This document shows positions 20,582 through 30,552 of a DNA stretch of 64,000 bases, one piece after another. How positions within the stretch are numbered: the stretch's first letter is position 1; each line of letters begins with the position of its first letter. This stretch comes from Phaeotremella fagi (Eukaryota > Basidiomycota > Tremellomycetes > Tremellales > Phaeotremellaceae). The translations under genes were made by a program, and so were the position numbers. The stretch spans positions 1,364,001-1,428,000 of the forward strand of contig BCHU01000004.1 of the NCBI GenBank assembly GCA_001599715.1. Reading direction: 5' to 3'. Below the pieces are notes generated by a model. It saw nothing but the letters and a program-made list of their open reading frames with translations, searched no databases and was not told the DNA's origin.

Positions 20582-21086
20582 TTTGGTGGTGAATAATGGT
20601 CTTGGAGTAGAAGACACAAATGAACCAAAACTTCTAGTAGGCAAAAGGGCCATGTACACATGTCTTCTTTGCATGCTTTTTTAAATCTGCGCTTTTAAGA
20701 CCACTACAATGGAAAAAGAAATGCCGATGGTCTTCTAAGTCGACTTTGGTAGACCGTTTAAGTCAGACATATTTCAGGCCGACAAAGGTTTACGACGAGA
20801 TGTCTTCCTTCATCTCGAAAGGATTTCTGACCGTGTTGCATGTAGGGGTAACTGCCATTCACTCTTTCATACTACAGCTAAGAAATTGGTTAGGTGAACG
20901 TCAACCAATAGATATCCTCGAGCATCCTCTGTCATCATTTACAACATCGACTGAAATAACACTGATTGAATGGAACACAGCGTCACAGTTCTTCACCCGC
21001 ATCTTTTGGGTCACCCGCGACAAATACGCTTGATTGCTCATTCGAAGCACGGTAGTTTGATACTCGGACGAATATCTCATAACAAC
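20582..21086. other. Upstream region of the broken family 2 copy
   Basis: Contains the copy of the duplicated promoter segment (about 20715-20885). Otherwise I see nothing. The plus-strand frame from 20746 lacks an ATG start and any recognisable feature. Confidence 0.5.
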
Positions 21087-23243
21087 CTACTTCCTACCCT
21101 TCTTCTTCTTCCCAGCATCATTCGGTAGAACAACCAAATCACCTCCCTCACCTCCATCAGCACCACCAGCGTTCTGAATTTTAAGCCCAGCCTCGAAATG
21201 ACCCATAAGATCAGAGACAGTCTCATTCAACCCTTTGACCTCCTCACTCCTATCCTGACATTCCTTTTCAATTTTGACAATGTCCTCCTTCATCTTGGTA
21301 ATCCTGACCGATAGACCTTCAGAAATGGCTCTCTCAGCGGATAGAGATGTTTGTAAACCCCTCGTCAGAGCTATGGCTTTTTCAGCTTTGTTCTCAGCCT
21401 TGATTCTGGCTTTTTCAGCATCCTCCTTCTCCCGCTCCATGGCTTTAACTCTCGATTCGATGTTTTCCAATTCAGCTAGCCTGGCTGCTTGAGTTTGGAA
21501 TTCAGACTCGTAGTGTTGTCTCATTGTTTCGAGTTGAGACGAGAGGAGGTACGAATATTCAAGAGTTATGTGCTCTATCGTACTGATTTTGTCGATGTCG
21601 TTGGTGGACGGTCCTGCGGATTGGGATGGTGTACTGGATGTTGGATGGATGACTGAATCGAGAGGGAGTGGTCCAGGTACAGATGGAGTTGTCAACGACG
21701 ACAAGGAAGGCAATTCAACCAGCTTCCCATCGTTTCTAGTTTGTATCAAGCGGTGGACGTAACTAAATTAGTCGGCAGTGACCTCGAAACCAAACTCACT
21801 TGTCACCTTTGTAATCCCAGACACGCTGAGTTTCTAGTTCCATTGCCAATACATGACCACTTTCTTCCCAATGCTGTCTCGCATGTCCTTTTCCTGGTTC
21901 ATAACGACCACAACCAACTACTCCACAAACTACACACATCCAATTATGTTCTCGATTATCGCATGAGACACATTTCACAGCTCTCATAATCTCTTTCCTC
22001 CCACTGGAACCAGAGGATCCACTTATACCCGTGGGTAAATTAGTCGACGACAACAACAGATGAGAAACCCTGCAAACAGGACATCGAGAATCACCCCATT
22101 TCCGCAAACAATCGCAATCGAATGTATGAGCACAAGGGAGCGTTACTAATCCCGTAACGCTACTATCCAATCTTTCCAGACATACAGGACATGATGGAAG
22201 TTCGTAGCGAGAATTTTCTGGTGTACCAGTCAATAAATCTGGGAGTGATCGAGATGAGTAAACGGATGGAGGGAAAGCCGGGACGGCAATGGGTGAAGAA
22301 GTGGGTTCATCAATTTTGTGTAGAACCAAATGATGAACGCGAATTGGATGGCATGTTTCTCTTTGATCCAGAGTTGAAAACGCCCGCCCAGTGAAGATGA
22401 CCAAGAAATCGGAGGCTTGAAGAGGATCGCGAAATTTAAGAAGGACAATGGAACGATTAGGCGTCGTTGCTTCTCTAAAAGATTAGTCAGAGCTTCACAA
22501 GTATCAGCTTACCTAATCATTCTAACTCCCTCTAAACATGTTCCCCAACCACCAATGAATTCCAAAAAATCTGCAGGTCTCATCCAAGCGGGTACAGCAA
22601 GAATAGCAATCAAACTCCCATCCTCACCCTCCGCCTTCTCACCAGCCCATACTCCACCTTCTTTACCTGAGATACCAGCCGATTTACTAGATTCACCACG
22701 TCTTTCTGCTTGACCATCAAGTTCAGCAATGACGTTCGATGGCGGTGCGTGACGGAAAAGATGAACTACACCCCGTCCGATTGATGAAACACCGGAGGCA
22801 TAGGATGTTTCTAGAGGATTTGGACCTGGGAAATGAGCGAGTAAAGGTTGAAGAGAGAGTGATTCTGGATTCTGATCGGTCTTCTTTTTACGTGAGACAT
22901 GGTTGGAAGGTGAGGATGGTAAACTTGTAGTCGGACTTCCAGCTGGAGTTGACCCAGGTATATGTTTAGGTGTAGAGGTAGCTGTAGAATGAGGTTTTCG
23001 TTTTGAAGAAGATGGTTTTGGACTAGCGTCTCTTGACATTGTGTCTTGATTAGATAGGACAGTATTGTTATTGTTGTCGTCAAGGTTCTTCTCTCGAGTG
23101 AAATCAATCCAGTCGACAGTGATTTCTCCTAATCTCCAATCACTCGTTGATGACTGTTCAACCTCTTCTTTATCGATTTTGCTGTTTTGAGTTGGATGTA
23201 TAGCTATAATGAAAGAATATAGTTGATTGACACTTGATACCAT
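21087..23243 (-). CDS. ETP1: ETP1/BRAP2-like RING and UBP-zinc-finger ubiquitin ligase
   Basis: Homologue of yeast ETP1 and human BRAP2, cytoplasmic RING proteins. Three exons: 23243-22513, then 22472-21793 and 21757-21087 (approximate boundaries). Domains in order: a Ser/Pro-rich N-terminal segment; the BRAP2 RNA-recognition-like domain ('GSLIAILAVPAWMRPADFLEF', then 'IVLLKFRDPLQASDF' across the first intron); a RING finger ('CPVCLERLD', 'CAHTFDCDCLRKW', 'CPVC'); a UBP-type zinc finger ('CVSCDNREHNWMCVVCG', 'VGCGRY', 'HARQHWEESGHVLAMEL'); and a C-terminal coiled coil of about 150 residues ending in a basic 'KKKKGRK'. All zinc ligands expected for the RING and UBP fingers are visible. The second intron joins '...DYKGD' to 'NYVHRLI'. 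Confidence 0.93.
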
Positions 23244-23421
23244 GATAGTATTTCTATACTATTTCATTCTAATGATGGATGATAGAATGAGAATGACAAA
23301 TGAATGGAGGTAGGTGTTGTGAAGATGATGTATGGTGGCAAAACTCGCACGTGGCAGCTACATTTTGATTTCTCTACGGTCTATATATGGTACGGTCTAC
23401 AAGAACGACAACTATCAGCTA

Positions 23422-24173
23422 TCACTGAACCAGCTCCTTGTACATGAAGACAGCATCCCTCTTCTCCTTCCCATCAGGAGTGATAGCATATCTAGGGACA
23501 TAACCAGAGATAGTCCAACCCATAGACAAATAAAGCTGTTTAGCGGAATACCCATCTTCAGTATCAAGCAGCTAGAAATAAACGATGAGCCTTACATCCA
23601 CTCAAACGATGTAAACAGAATCAAAAACTTACACAGAGCGCACTCCCAGCTCTTCTAGCTTCAGCCTCAAGTTCCTCCATTAAAAGTCTAGCGATCCCCC
23701 GTCTCTGATACCGATGATCAACAAGCAATTTCCTAACTTCGGACCGATGAACCCCATTAGGACTAGTATGAAAAGCCAACTGAACACTTCCGACAATATC
23801 AGGATGATCTGTCAGATTACCATCTTTATCGAAAGATTCCAGCGGAGTTTCACTATCGGCACGAAGTCTGGCTACCCACATGATAACTCCGCCTGGGGCT
23901 GCGCCGGTCTTTAGGACTGCTTCGTTACGGGTGAACAGTTCTATTGATTGAGCGGTTGTGAATGGATTCAGGAAGTGGGTGGATTGGTTTAGGAGGACGT
24001 GACCATAGATGATTGAGGCTAAACGAGGTGCGTAGAGTGGTCTGCTGTTCTTTAGATCCTAGTCTGGAGATTGTAGAAATTGCTTACAGTGTTTCTGGCG
24101 TTACTCTTTCAAGAATAACGGATGGTTTCTTCATTGGGGTTGAAGCAGGGTTTTCTGATTTATTTTGAGTCAT
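23422..24173 (-). CDS. GNAT-family N-acetyltransferase
   Basis: Three exons starting at the ATG at 24173. The first intron is placed by frame so that '...RVTPETL' joins 'RPLYAPRLASIIYGHVLL'. The acetyl-CoA binding motif A is 'VRKLLVDHRYQRRGIARLLM' (R/Q-x-x-G-x-G/A type), preceded by the 'GSVQLAF' strand. The last exon gives 'LLDTEDGYSAKQLYLSMGW' and ends 'FMYKELVQ', the usual GNAT motif B and C-terminal strand. The product is about 200 aa, normal for a single-domain GNAT. The substrate is not predictable. It lies 178 bp upstream of the ETP1 start, on the same strand. Confidence 0.88.
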
Positions 24174-24462
24174 TGCGCAAGCGAGTGATAGTGTATGAAA
24201 GAAAGAATTAAATCAATCTGAAAAATGGATTGCGTATCAGATAAGACTTTCAAAATACCAAGCCTTCTTTCCGTCGGATAAGGAGGAGCTGAACTTGAAT
24301 GCCCGGTAAAAAAAATTTGAGCCCAGAAATATCGGGCTTCAAAAACTTCTATTACGCAAACTTTTCAAAGTAAGAAATGAGATGCAAAACGTTACGAGCT
24401 GGAAAGAATGAAAGATCGTCGCCATGCATATGCAAAGTATGTAATGAAAATCTAAAACACGA

Positions 24463-26253
24463 TCATAAACCAACAACTAAACCATCATAAGTCTTTCCCA
24501 TACCAGCTCGAAGAGCTTTCTCTAATTCTATAGAAGCTTTGACTTTCTCATCTCCACTTAAAATCGTTGTCGTACCCAAAACATCAATTTTCGTAGTTTC
24601 ATACAAAAGACTGCCTAACGGTAACGAACCCCGACGTAAAATCTCTGGTTCACTCGTTCGACGACTTTGTTCAAGATCCGTAGCAGCGGAAGTTGTTTGT
24701 AGAGATGGTAAACGGATAGTCGGTGCTGTTGGTGTACGTCTCAAAATTGGTGTACAGGAGATCTGGGACTGAGATTGAGATCCAACAGGAAGTGAACATT
24801 TTCTAAACGAATTCGAAGTTGCAGAAACACCGTTTTTAACTGAAGACAAGAAAGCCGAATCGTCAGATCTCCAACCTTTCAATTGAGTGATATTGGATAA
24901 ATTAGATAGTTGGCCTGTACCTCTTCGTCGACAGAGTTCAGCAGCAGATGGAGATCTAGCAGCAGGTGGTGCGGGTGTTGGACTGAAGTTCCTTGGAGGT
25001 GGACTAAGATGTCTCGTACATCTCTCTTTATCATGTGAAACACTTCTGCCAAACGCTTCCTTGACTCTGATCTGTCTACCGCGGGAAATACCAGATTCAG
25101 GTGACCGTGCTGTAGCCCCGGATCTATCCTTTGGATCTACGACGTTTTCGATGAATTTATCTGAATAGATCGAACTTTGTCTTCGACGACGGTTGTTGAC
25201 TGAATTCGCAATCATCGTGAATCCCGATGCCCAATTTGACGATTCAGCCCAAGCGATTTGATTATGATAGACTTGGGAAGGACGTCGACTAGGTCCAGCG
25301 GAGAACGTTGGATCTTCGTCAGAGGTGAAACCATCCTCTTCATCTTCTCTATAACCTTCATCAGATTCTGAATCAGCTTCAAGGAAAGGTGAATCGAGAC
25401 TCGTATCCGATCCATCTTCTTCGTCATCTTCTTCCTCCTCTTGATCGTCCTCCTCATCCTCGTAAACGGGTTGTGTTTCTCGAGAATTCTTTCTAGAAGT
25501 TGAACCTCTATTTGATTGTCTAGACGAGGAAGAGGATCGAGATTGATTAGAATCTGAAACGATTCTAGTATCGTTTTGACAAGGGTTGACAGCGAATTTA
25601 AGAGTACATGATCGACGAGTTGATAAGATTCTAGAACCGTTTTCGACACTTTCAGAAACTTTAGGTAATTTCGGTGTAACCAATTCGAAACCTGCAGTTT
25701 TCTGGATCATCCCATCTTCACTAGCACTAGTATAAGCACTTGTACTACTTCGTCTAAGGATTGGTTTATTAACGCATGTTCCAGTACGTCCAAAGAACGT
25801 CGTGGCAGTAGTTGAAAGGGGTGTGACGGGTGTAGGGAAACAAGAAGATTCAGTAGTTGAACCACCGAATCGATTCGAATTTGGTTGAGGACGTGATTGA
25901 ATCAAACAAGTGAGTAGAGATGGTGAACGAGAACCACCATAGGCAGGTCTTGACGATAAATTTGAATCCAACCCCCAATCCGACGATGAAACTGCTTCAG
26001 AATCCGTTGAATTTGATTGATAGATTGGTACCGAAGTTGCTGATCTGGTTGGAAGTGGGATTTTCGCGAAACATAGAGTCTCGGGTAAATTTGGTGAAGT
26101 AGAGATCGAGGTTGATCTGGATGGCGAACGTGATATAGATGAGGAGGAGGGTTTGGCTGAGATCGGTGAGGTCGTATACGGACATTCGAAATTGGATTTC
26201 AGGGGGGAGGTGGTGAATAAAGGAGGTAAAGCTTCGGTGGATACGAGAGTCAT
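24463..26253 (-). CDS. Ser-rich, acidic hypothetical protein (596 aa)
   Basis: Single exon. I do not recognise it. The first half is Ser/Thr/Pro-rich with short conserved-looking islands ('ETLCFAKIPLPTRS', 'PILRRSSTSAY', 'TRRSCTLKFAV'). A strongly acidic stretch near residue 270 (EDDQEEEEDDEEDG) and a second acidic patch follow. Then come 'AWAESSNWASGF' with 'NRRRRQSSIYSDKF', a Pro-rich segment ('LSPPPRNFSPTPAPPAA'), and a more ordered C terminus ('SIELEKALRAGMGKTYDGL'). Several RRxS/RRRxS sites would suit basophilic kinases. The layout resembles disordered fungal signalling or transcription regulators, but that is inference. Confidence 0.75.
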   Translation of the reverse strand: MTLVSTEALPPLFTTSPLKSNFECPYTTSPISAKPSSSSISRSPSRSTSISTSPNLPETLCFAKIPLPTRSATSVPIYQSNSTDSEAVSSSDWGLDSNLSSRPAYGGSRSPSLLTCLIQSRPQPNSNRFGGSTTESSCFPTPVTPLSTTATTFFGRTGTCVNKPILRRSSTSAYTSASEDGMIQKTAGFELVTPKLPKVSESVENGSRILSTRRSCTLKFAVNPCQNDTRIVSDSNQSRSSSSSRQSNRGSTSRKNSRETQPVYEDEEDDQEEEEDDEEDGSDTSLDSPFLEADSESDEGYREDEEDGFTSDEDPTFSAGPSRRPSQVYHNQIAWAESSNWASGFTMIANSVNNRRRRQSSIYSDKFIENVVDPKDRSGATARSPESGISRGRQIRVKEAFGRSVSHDKERCTRHLSPPPRNFSPTPAPPAARSPSAAELCRRRGTGQLSNLSNITQLKGWRSDDSAFLSSVKNGVSATSNSFRKCSLPVGSQSQSQISCTPILRRTPTAPTIRLPSLQTTSAATDLEQSRRTSEPEILRRGSLPLGSLLYETTKIDVLGTTTILSGDEKVKASIELEKALRAGMGKTYDGLVVGL

Positions 26254-28428
26254 ATTATAAATAAAATGATTGTAGAGAGCGTGGTGAGGGAATTATGATT
26301 TGGTCGAGGTGGTCGATAATTAAAGAATTGACTATATAATGGTGTTATGATACCGTTCAAACGGGTTGGACCTTTACCAAGGTAAGGTAGAAGGTAGAAA
26401 AGAAGTTTATAGTGACATAGTGATTATACAGTGAATAGAAATGGTCGTGTCGAAACGGTTGAAAAACCAAAAGAATAAGGAGAAGGGAAGACGTGTAAAC
26501 AGAATTGTTCAACTCGTCGAGTAGGATGGGGGGTATATGATGGATTTGAAGAAGAGGAAAGAATGGGGGAGAGGTAATATCGGCTCCAAGCAAGAATAAT
26601 GGGAGAGAAAATAAAAGAGGTACTGCTAGAGTTTGGTTTCGACTCTTTTTGGATACTGTAATTCCTGTTCCTACAGGAAGGTACCAATCATTTTGGGGTA
26701 TTCAAAAACAAATTTCAAGTTTTGTTACCGCATAACACTTAATAAGGGTGTATATTTCATATGATTGGTCAACACTCGACGTGAAGCGTCGTGTGCACAT
26801 GAGAAAATTCAATGACATTACTTAAGGTAACCTCGATTTCAAGGTGTTCAAGCGGAAAACCTGGTCTAAAGGAATTTTCAAATGAATTGAATATGATTTA
26901 CAAAGATCCCTGATATTTTTGCCCCTCGCAAAAACTATCTTTTTTCCTTGATTTTCTCTGACAACGGTGCAACAAGAGAGAGGGAATAATATAAAATTAC
27001 GATATCCCATACTGTGGAAAAGGAGAAAGGAAAAACGCCAACCGAAGTCTGTGCGCGGCTCCGATTACCTTTTGAGTTCTTGCCCTTCCCGCAACAAGAA
27101 TTTGGGGACTGCAACCAATTCCTTAGATTTGATTTCATCATCCCTCTGTCTCGGCTGTCAGCGGCCAACTCCATCCAAACGGGTTCAGGCGGAATCTCGT
27201 AAAATCTTCACGTAATTTCTTGAGAGAGCAAAACAATCCTTTTTAATTACTTTACACCGCCCTGCTGGCTTGACGTCATGACTTGACTCCAAATAATGCA
27301 TAAATAGAATATCTTTCGATCGATTGGTCTTCTACAGCTTCGCTCGAGAGGAAATGGTAACTCCTTGACCTATGAAGTAAGCTTACATGACAATCCGAAA
27401 GAACGAATTCGGAACAAGTAATTTTCTGGGTGTAAGAAGTGAAACAACTCCCCTGCACTAACCACCGAATAAACACTGCCATGAGTAATGAGGTAACTGA
27501 TACGCAAAAACTACTTACCCGTCGTTTATCAGAAATTATTGCCATACGTTAGACCAGGCAACGAAATACTTCGCGAATATGACATTCCTTGCTTAGCAGA
27601 AATAGTATAACGACTCTGATCCAAACAGATGTTATCGAGTTATTTCAAATCTTCGATGCGGATGTAAAGAGAGTTACTAACTTAGTTACGCTGTAACTGC
27701 TGTCCCTCGCACATTGGAACTGTTTCGAAAAGCGTTCAAAACTTCGTCCCTTGTGCTTGTCAAAATAGCTTTTTAGTTTGAGTGACTTTGTTACCAGATT
27801 TTTTCACATGGAAGAAAGGTGTGTTATCGAGATCAGGTTTTGGATGCGGAGGAACAATGGAGTACTAATTGTGCCAACCTCATAACTTGATCATCAAACA
27901 GTAGAGATTCTGCTACACTATCCCAGTTCGAATTCAACTCTATCTTACATTACTTAGCTTACCCCAGTTGAGAGTTTGCGCAGTGGCCATTCCACCTCTT
28001 TCACTGCAAATGTGGCTATCCGTTACGCCCGTTCAGTGTCAAGATCACCGACTTGGCTTCATTTTGGGACTGGAAGAGAAATCTTACATTGTGAACAGAA
28101 TCTCAAGTCCATACGGCGATTGACTTGTTGGACTATGACCAAAATATGACCGGGATTTGCTCTTCCTGGGATGGCCATACAAAGCCAAGTGCTGACTGTA
28201 CAACCACGTGGGAATGAGCATCCATTCGCCACCCAAATCATCATCATCGACGTAACTCCTCAACCATACATATAACTGTACTGCATATTATTCAAAATTA
28301 AATCATTCAATTTTATTCTAACACTCTCATTCTTCCTCCTCATCTTATCGATATCACCATCCCTCCCTGGGTATATGTTACATATTCGTAATTTCTTAGC
28401 GTCAACTGGGTTATCAAGTTCAAGAACG
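26254..28428. other. Gene-poor 2.2-kb interval
   Basis: The longest stretch without a supported gene. It must contain the long 5' region of the gene at 24463-26253 and the MsrA promoter. Short frames (for example 27276-27545 minus, 89 codons) have no recognisable composition or splice structure. I looked for tRNA arms and U1, U2 and U6 signatures and found none. An unrecognised non-coding RNA is possible. Confidence 0.45.
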
Positions 28429-29290
28429 ATGGTTAAAGGTCCAAAATTGCCTCCTGCACCTACTGTCCCTACCGCTATCAAAAGTAGGGAGGAGTTGAAA
28501 TTGGGTGAAGGAAGTGAGTCGATCGAAACCTCCCCTTCTTAAAATTGATTGAGCTAACAAATCCACGTTTAGTCGAATACGCTACATTCGCTTCAGGTTG
28601 TTTTGTAAGTCTTCCAAAATCTCTAAAGGTCATGTCCAATCTAATCTGATCGGTAATCAGTGGGGAACAGAACATCTATTCACCAAACATTTCTCCCATC
28701 TACCTCATTTCTCAGCTATCTCAGGTTACACTGGTGGTAAAGAATCAACAGTTCCTCCTACATATCGTCAAGTCTGTTCTGGAACTACCGGACACGCAGA
28801 AGCTGTTATAGTTGGTTATCAAAAGGGTTCAGTTGGGTATGGAGAACTAGTTGAATTCTTTTATAGAACTCATGATCCTACTACTGTCGATCGACAGGGT
28901 CCAGATAGAGGTAGTCGTAGGTTTTTTTCACCTTTATATTGTGTATATCGATCCTGATCTGATCGGTTGTAGAATACCGATCTGCAATCTTCTATCATTC
29001 ACCTGAACAAAAAGAGATCGCTGAAAAAGTGACTGCTGAAGTACAAGAGAAATAGTGGGTTAAACCTTTTTATTGAGTACGCGATGTAAGCTAAAGCCAA
29101 ATCAGTCTTAAAGGTCGACCCATCGTCACCCAAATAGCTTCAGCTGGTACATGGTACCCAGCAGAAGATTATCATCAAAATTATCGTCAGTCATCCTCCA
29201 TTCTCTCCTGTCACACAAATGCTGATCCTCTATTTAGTTGACTTGAATCCTGGAGGTTACGAATGTCCAACCCACATGTTCTACTGGTAA
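28429..29290 (+). CDS. MXR1: Peptide methionine sulfoxide reductase A (MsrA)
   Basis: Reduces methionine-S-sulfoxide in proteins and free methionine, protecting against oxidative damage. Five introns are inferred. The catalytic motif 'GCFWGTEH' is split by the second intron (TTT | TGG, intron about 28602-28659). It is followed by 'HLPHFSAISGYTGG', 'TTGHAEAV', 'FYRTHDPTT' and 'SAIFYHSPEQ', all standard MsrA signatures. The C-terminal exon reads 'DLNPGGYECPTHMFYW', with a Cys near the end that can act as the resolving residue. The start 'MVKGPKLPPAP' is the first ATG in frame; no mitochondrial or secretory leader is evident. Length about 215 aa fits the family. Confidence 0.93.
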
Positions 29291-29466
29291 AAATAAGCAT
29301 ATACATGAAGGTCGTTATAAATTAATGTGTGGGGAAAGTCATTACTATGCAAAAAGTCCGTTGTACTCGTTCCGTCAATTGTCCAACTGTCCCAATCCAT
29401 CCATCTGAACCTGTCAGTACCGGTATCATCACCAAGAAACCCAATCTATTCATCCTAAACCACCCA

Positions 29467-30182
29467 TCATCTTCTTAAAATACCCCATCCAGATAAAATC
29501 GTTATCAACAAAGACATGAGCACAGCGATAGTAGCAGGTTGAGAGACCGTACTGAAAGCCGCAGAACAAGTGGTGCAAGTCCAACCACCTAGAAGGATGT
29601 TAGTCAGTATCGAACGAACGCATCGCTCATAACTCACTAGATAAAGCGGTATAACCCTGTGGTCGATACATCCCAAATTGAGTTCCAGAATATGGCGACA
29701 AATAACCACCAGTGACAGCAGCGTTTTGACCTCTCTCATCCCAAATCTTCAACACATAAGTAGCTGCCGCGAAGGGGGTTTGACCGGGGATCTGTTCCCA
29801 TTGATAAGGGTTCCAGATGACTTGGGTTGCGTTCCCTGGTAACACGTTTTGGGGAGAGGAGGTAGGTCCAACGGGGTAAGTGTTACCGTTAGCTGAGCAG
29901 GAGGCTATTATTGTTAAAGACTTGGGTTGGACACTAAGAGGGCAGGTTGGGTAAGGATAAATTTAAAAGTTCTTGGTGTGGGACTCACTAGAGACTTGTC
30001 AGATTCCATCCAAAGGTTATATAACTGTCTTCGGCGATTTTGTAGTAACTGGCAGTAGCTGTTGATGGTGGTTGAGTGACTGTTACACCTCCTGCTGCTG
30101 CTGTACCGGGAATTGAAATGGTTGACGAAGCTTTTGAACTGGAGCCTGAACTTAAGACTGAAGCTGACGACGAGGATGACAT
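29467..30182 (-). CDS. DUF7137 surface-type protein with C-terminal hydrophobic anchor
   Basis: Three exons. Ser-rich N terminus, then the fungal DUF7137 domain, recognised by 'GVTVTQPPSTATASYYKIA', 'ITFGWNLTSL', 'CSANGNTYPVGP', 'ATYVLKIWDERGQNAAV' and 'FGMYRPQGYTAL', and a CxxC pair ('WTCTTCSAA'). It ends in a strongly hydrophobic helix ('TIAVLMSLLITILSGWGIL') with two Arg, fitting either a membrane anchor or a GPI signal. Introns are about 29997-29944 (joins 'TSL' to 'YVQPKSL') and 29637-29591 (joins 'ALS' to 'SGWTC'). The first ATG gives no signal peptide, unusual for this family, so a short upstream leader exon may be missing. Function unknown. Confidence 0.82.
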
Positions 30183-30552
30183 TGGGTATGGGTGTTGACA
30201 ATGTAGTTGAGAGCAAAGATTTAAAGTAAGATCAGAGTTGATCAAACGTTATTGGTGCGAGTTTATGGATGAAACGTCGCGTGTTGTGTAGTGTGGTTTG
30301 AATTGACTGATAGACACTAGATTGATCTTGGTTCTTCCTTTGTTCTTCACCAATTCTGGACGATTTTATGTATTGAGTATACTTCTCGATAACACTTCTA
30401 CACTAAATAAAAATACATAGAATAGATGCATACAAAGAACATTTCCCATGCAACAACCTTTTCAAAACGAACTACAAAAGCACAGCCGCCAGGGGTGTGA
30501 CCATTGTGGACCCAAGCGGTGGAGGTACAACGTAATTCACTCATTCTGTACT
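30183..30552. other. Intergenic region
   Basis: 370 bp upstream of the DUF7137 gene and downstream of the Zn2Cys6 gene. It may hide a leader exon. No other feature is seen. Confidence 0.4.

Noticed and set aside
22441..22470. 'AATGGAACGATTAGGC' resembles part of U6 snRNA
   Set aside because: It lies across the start of ETP1 exon 2 and its coding frame explains it; no other U6 features (ACAGAGA box, 3' U tract) are nearby.
27276..27545. 89-codon minus-strand frame
   Set aside because: ATG start but no family, no codon or compositional sign of a gene, and no splice partners.
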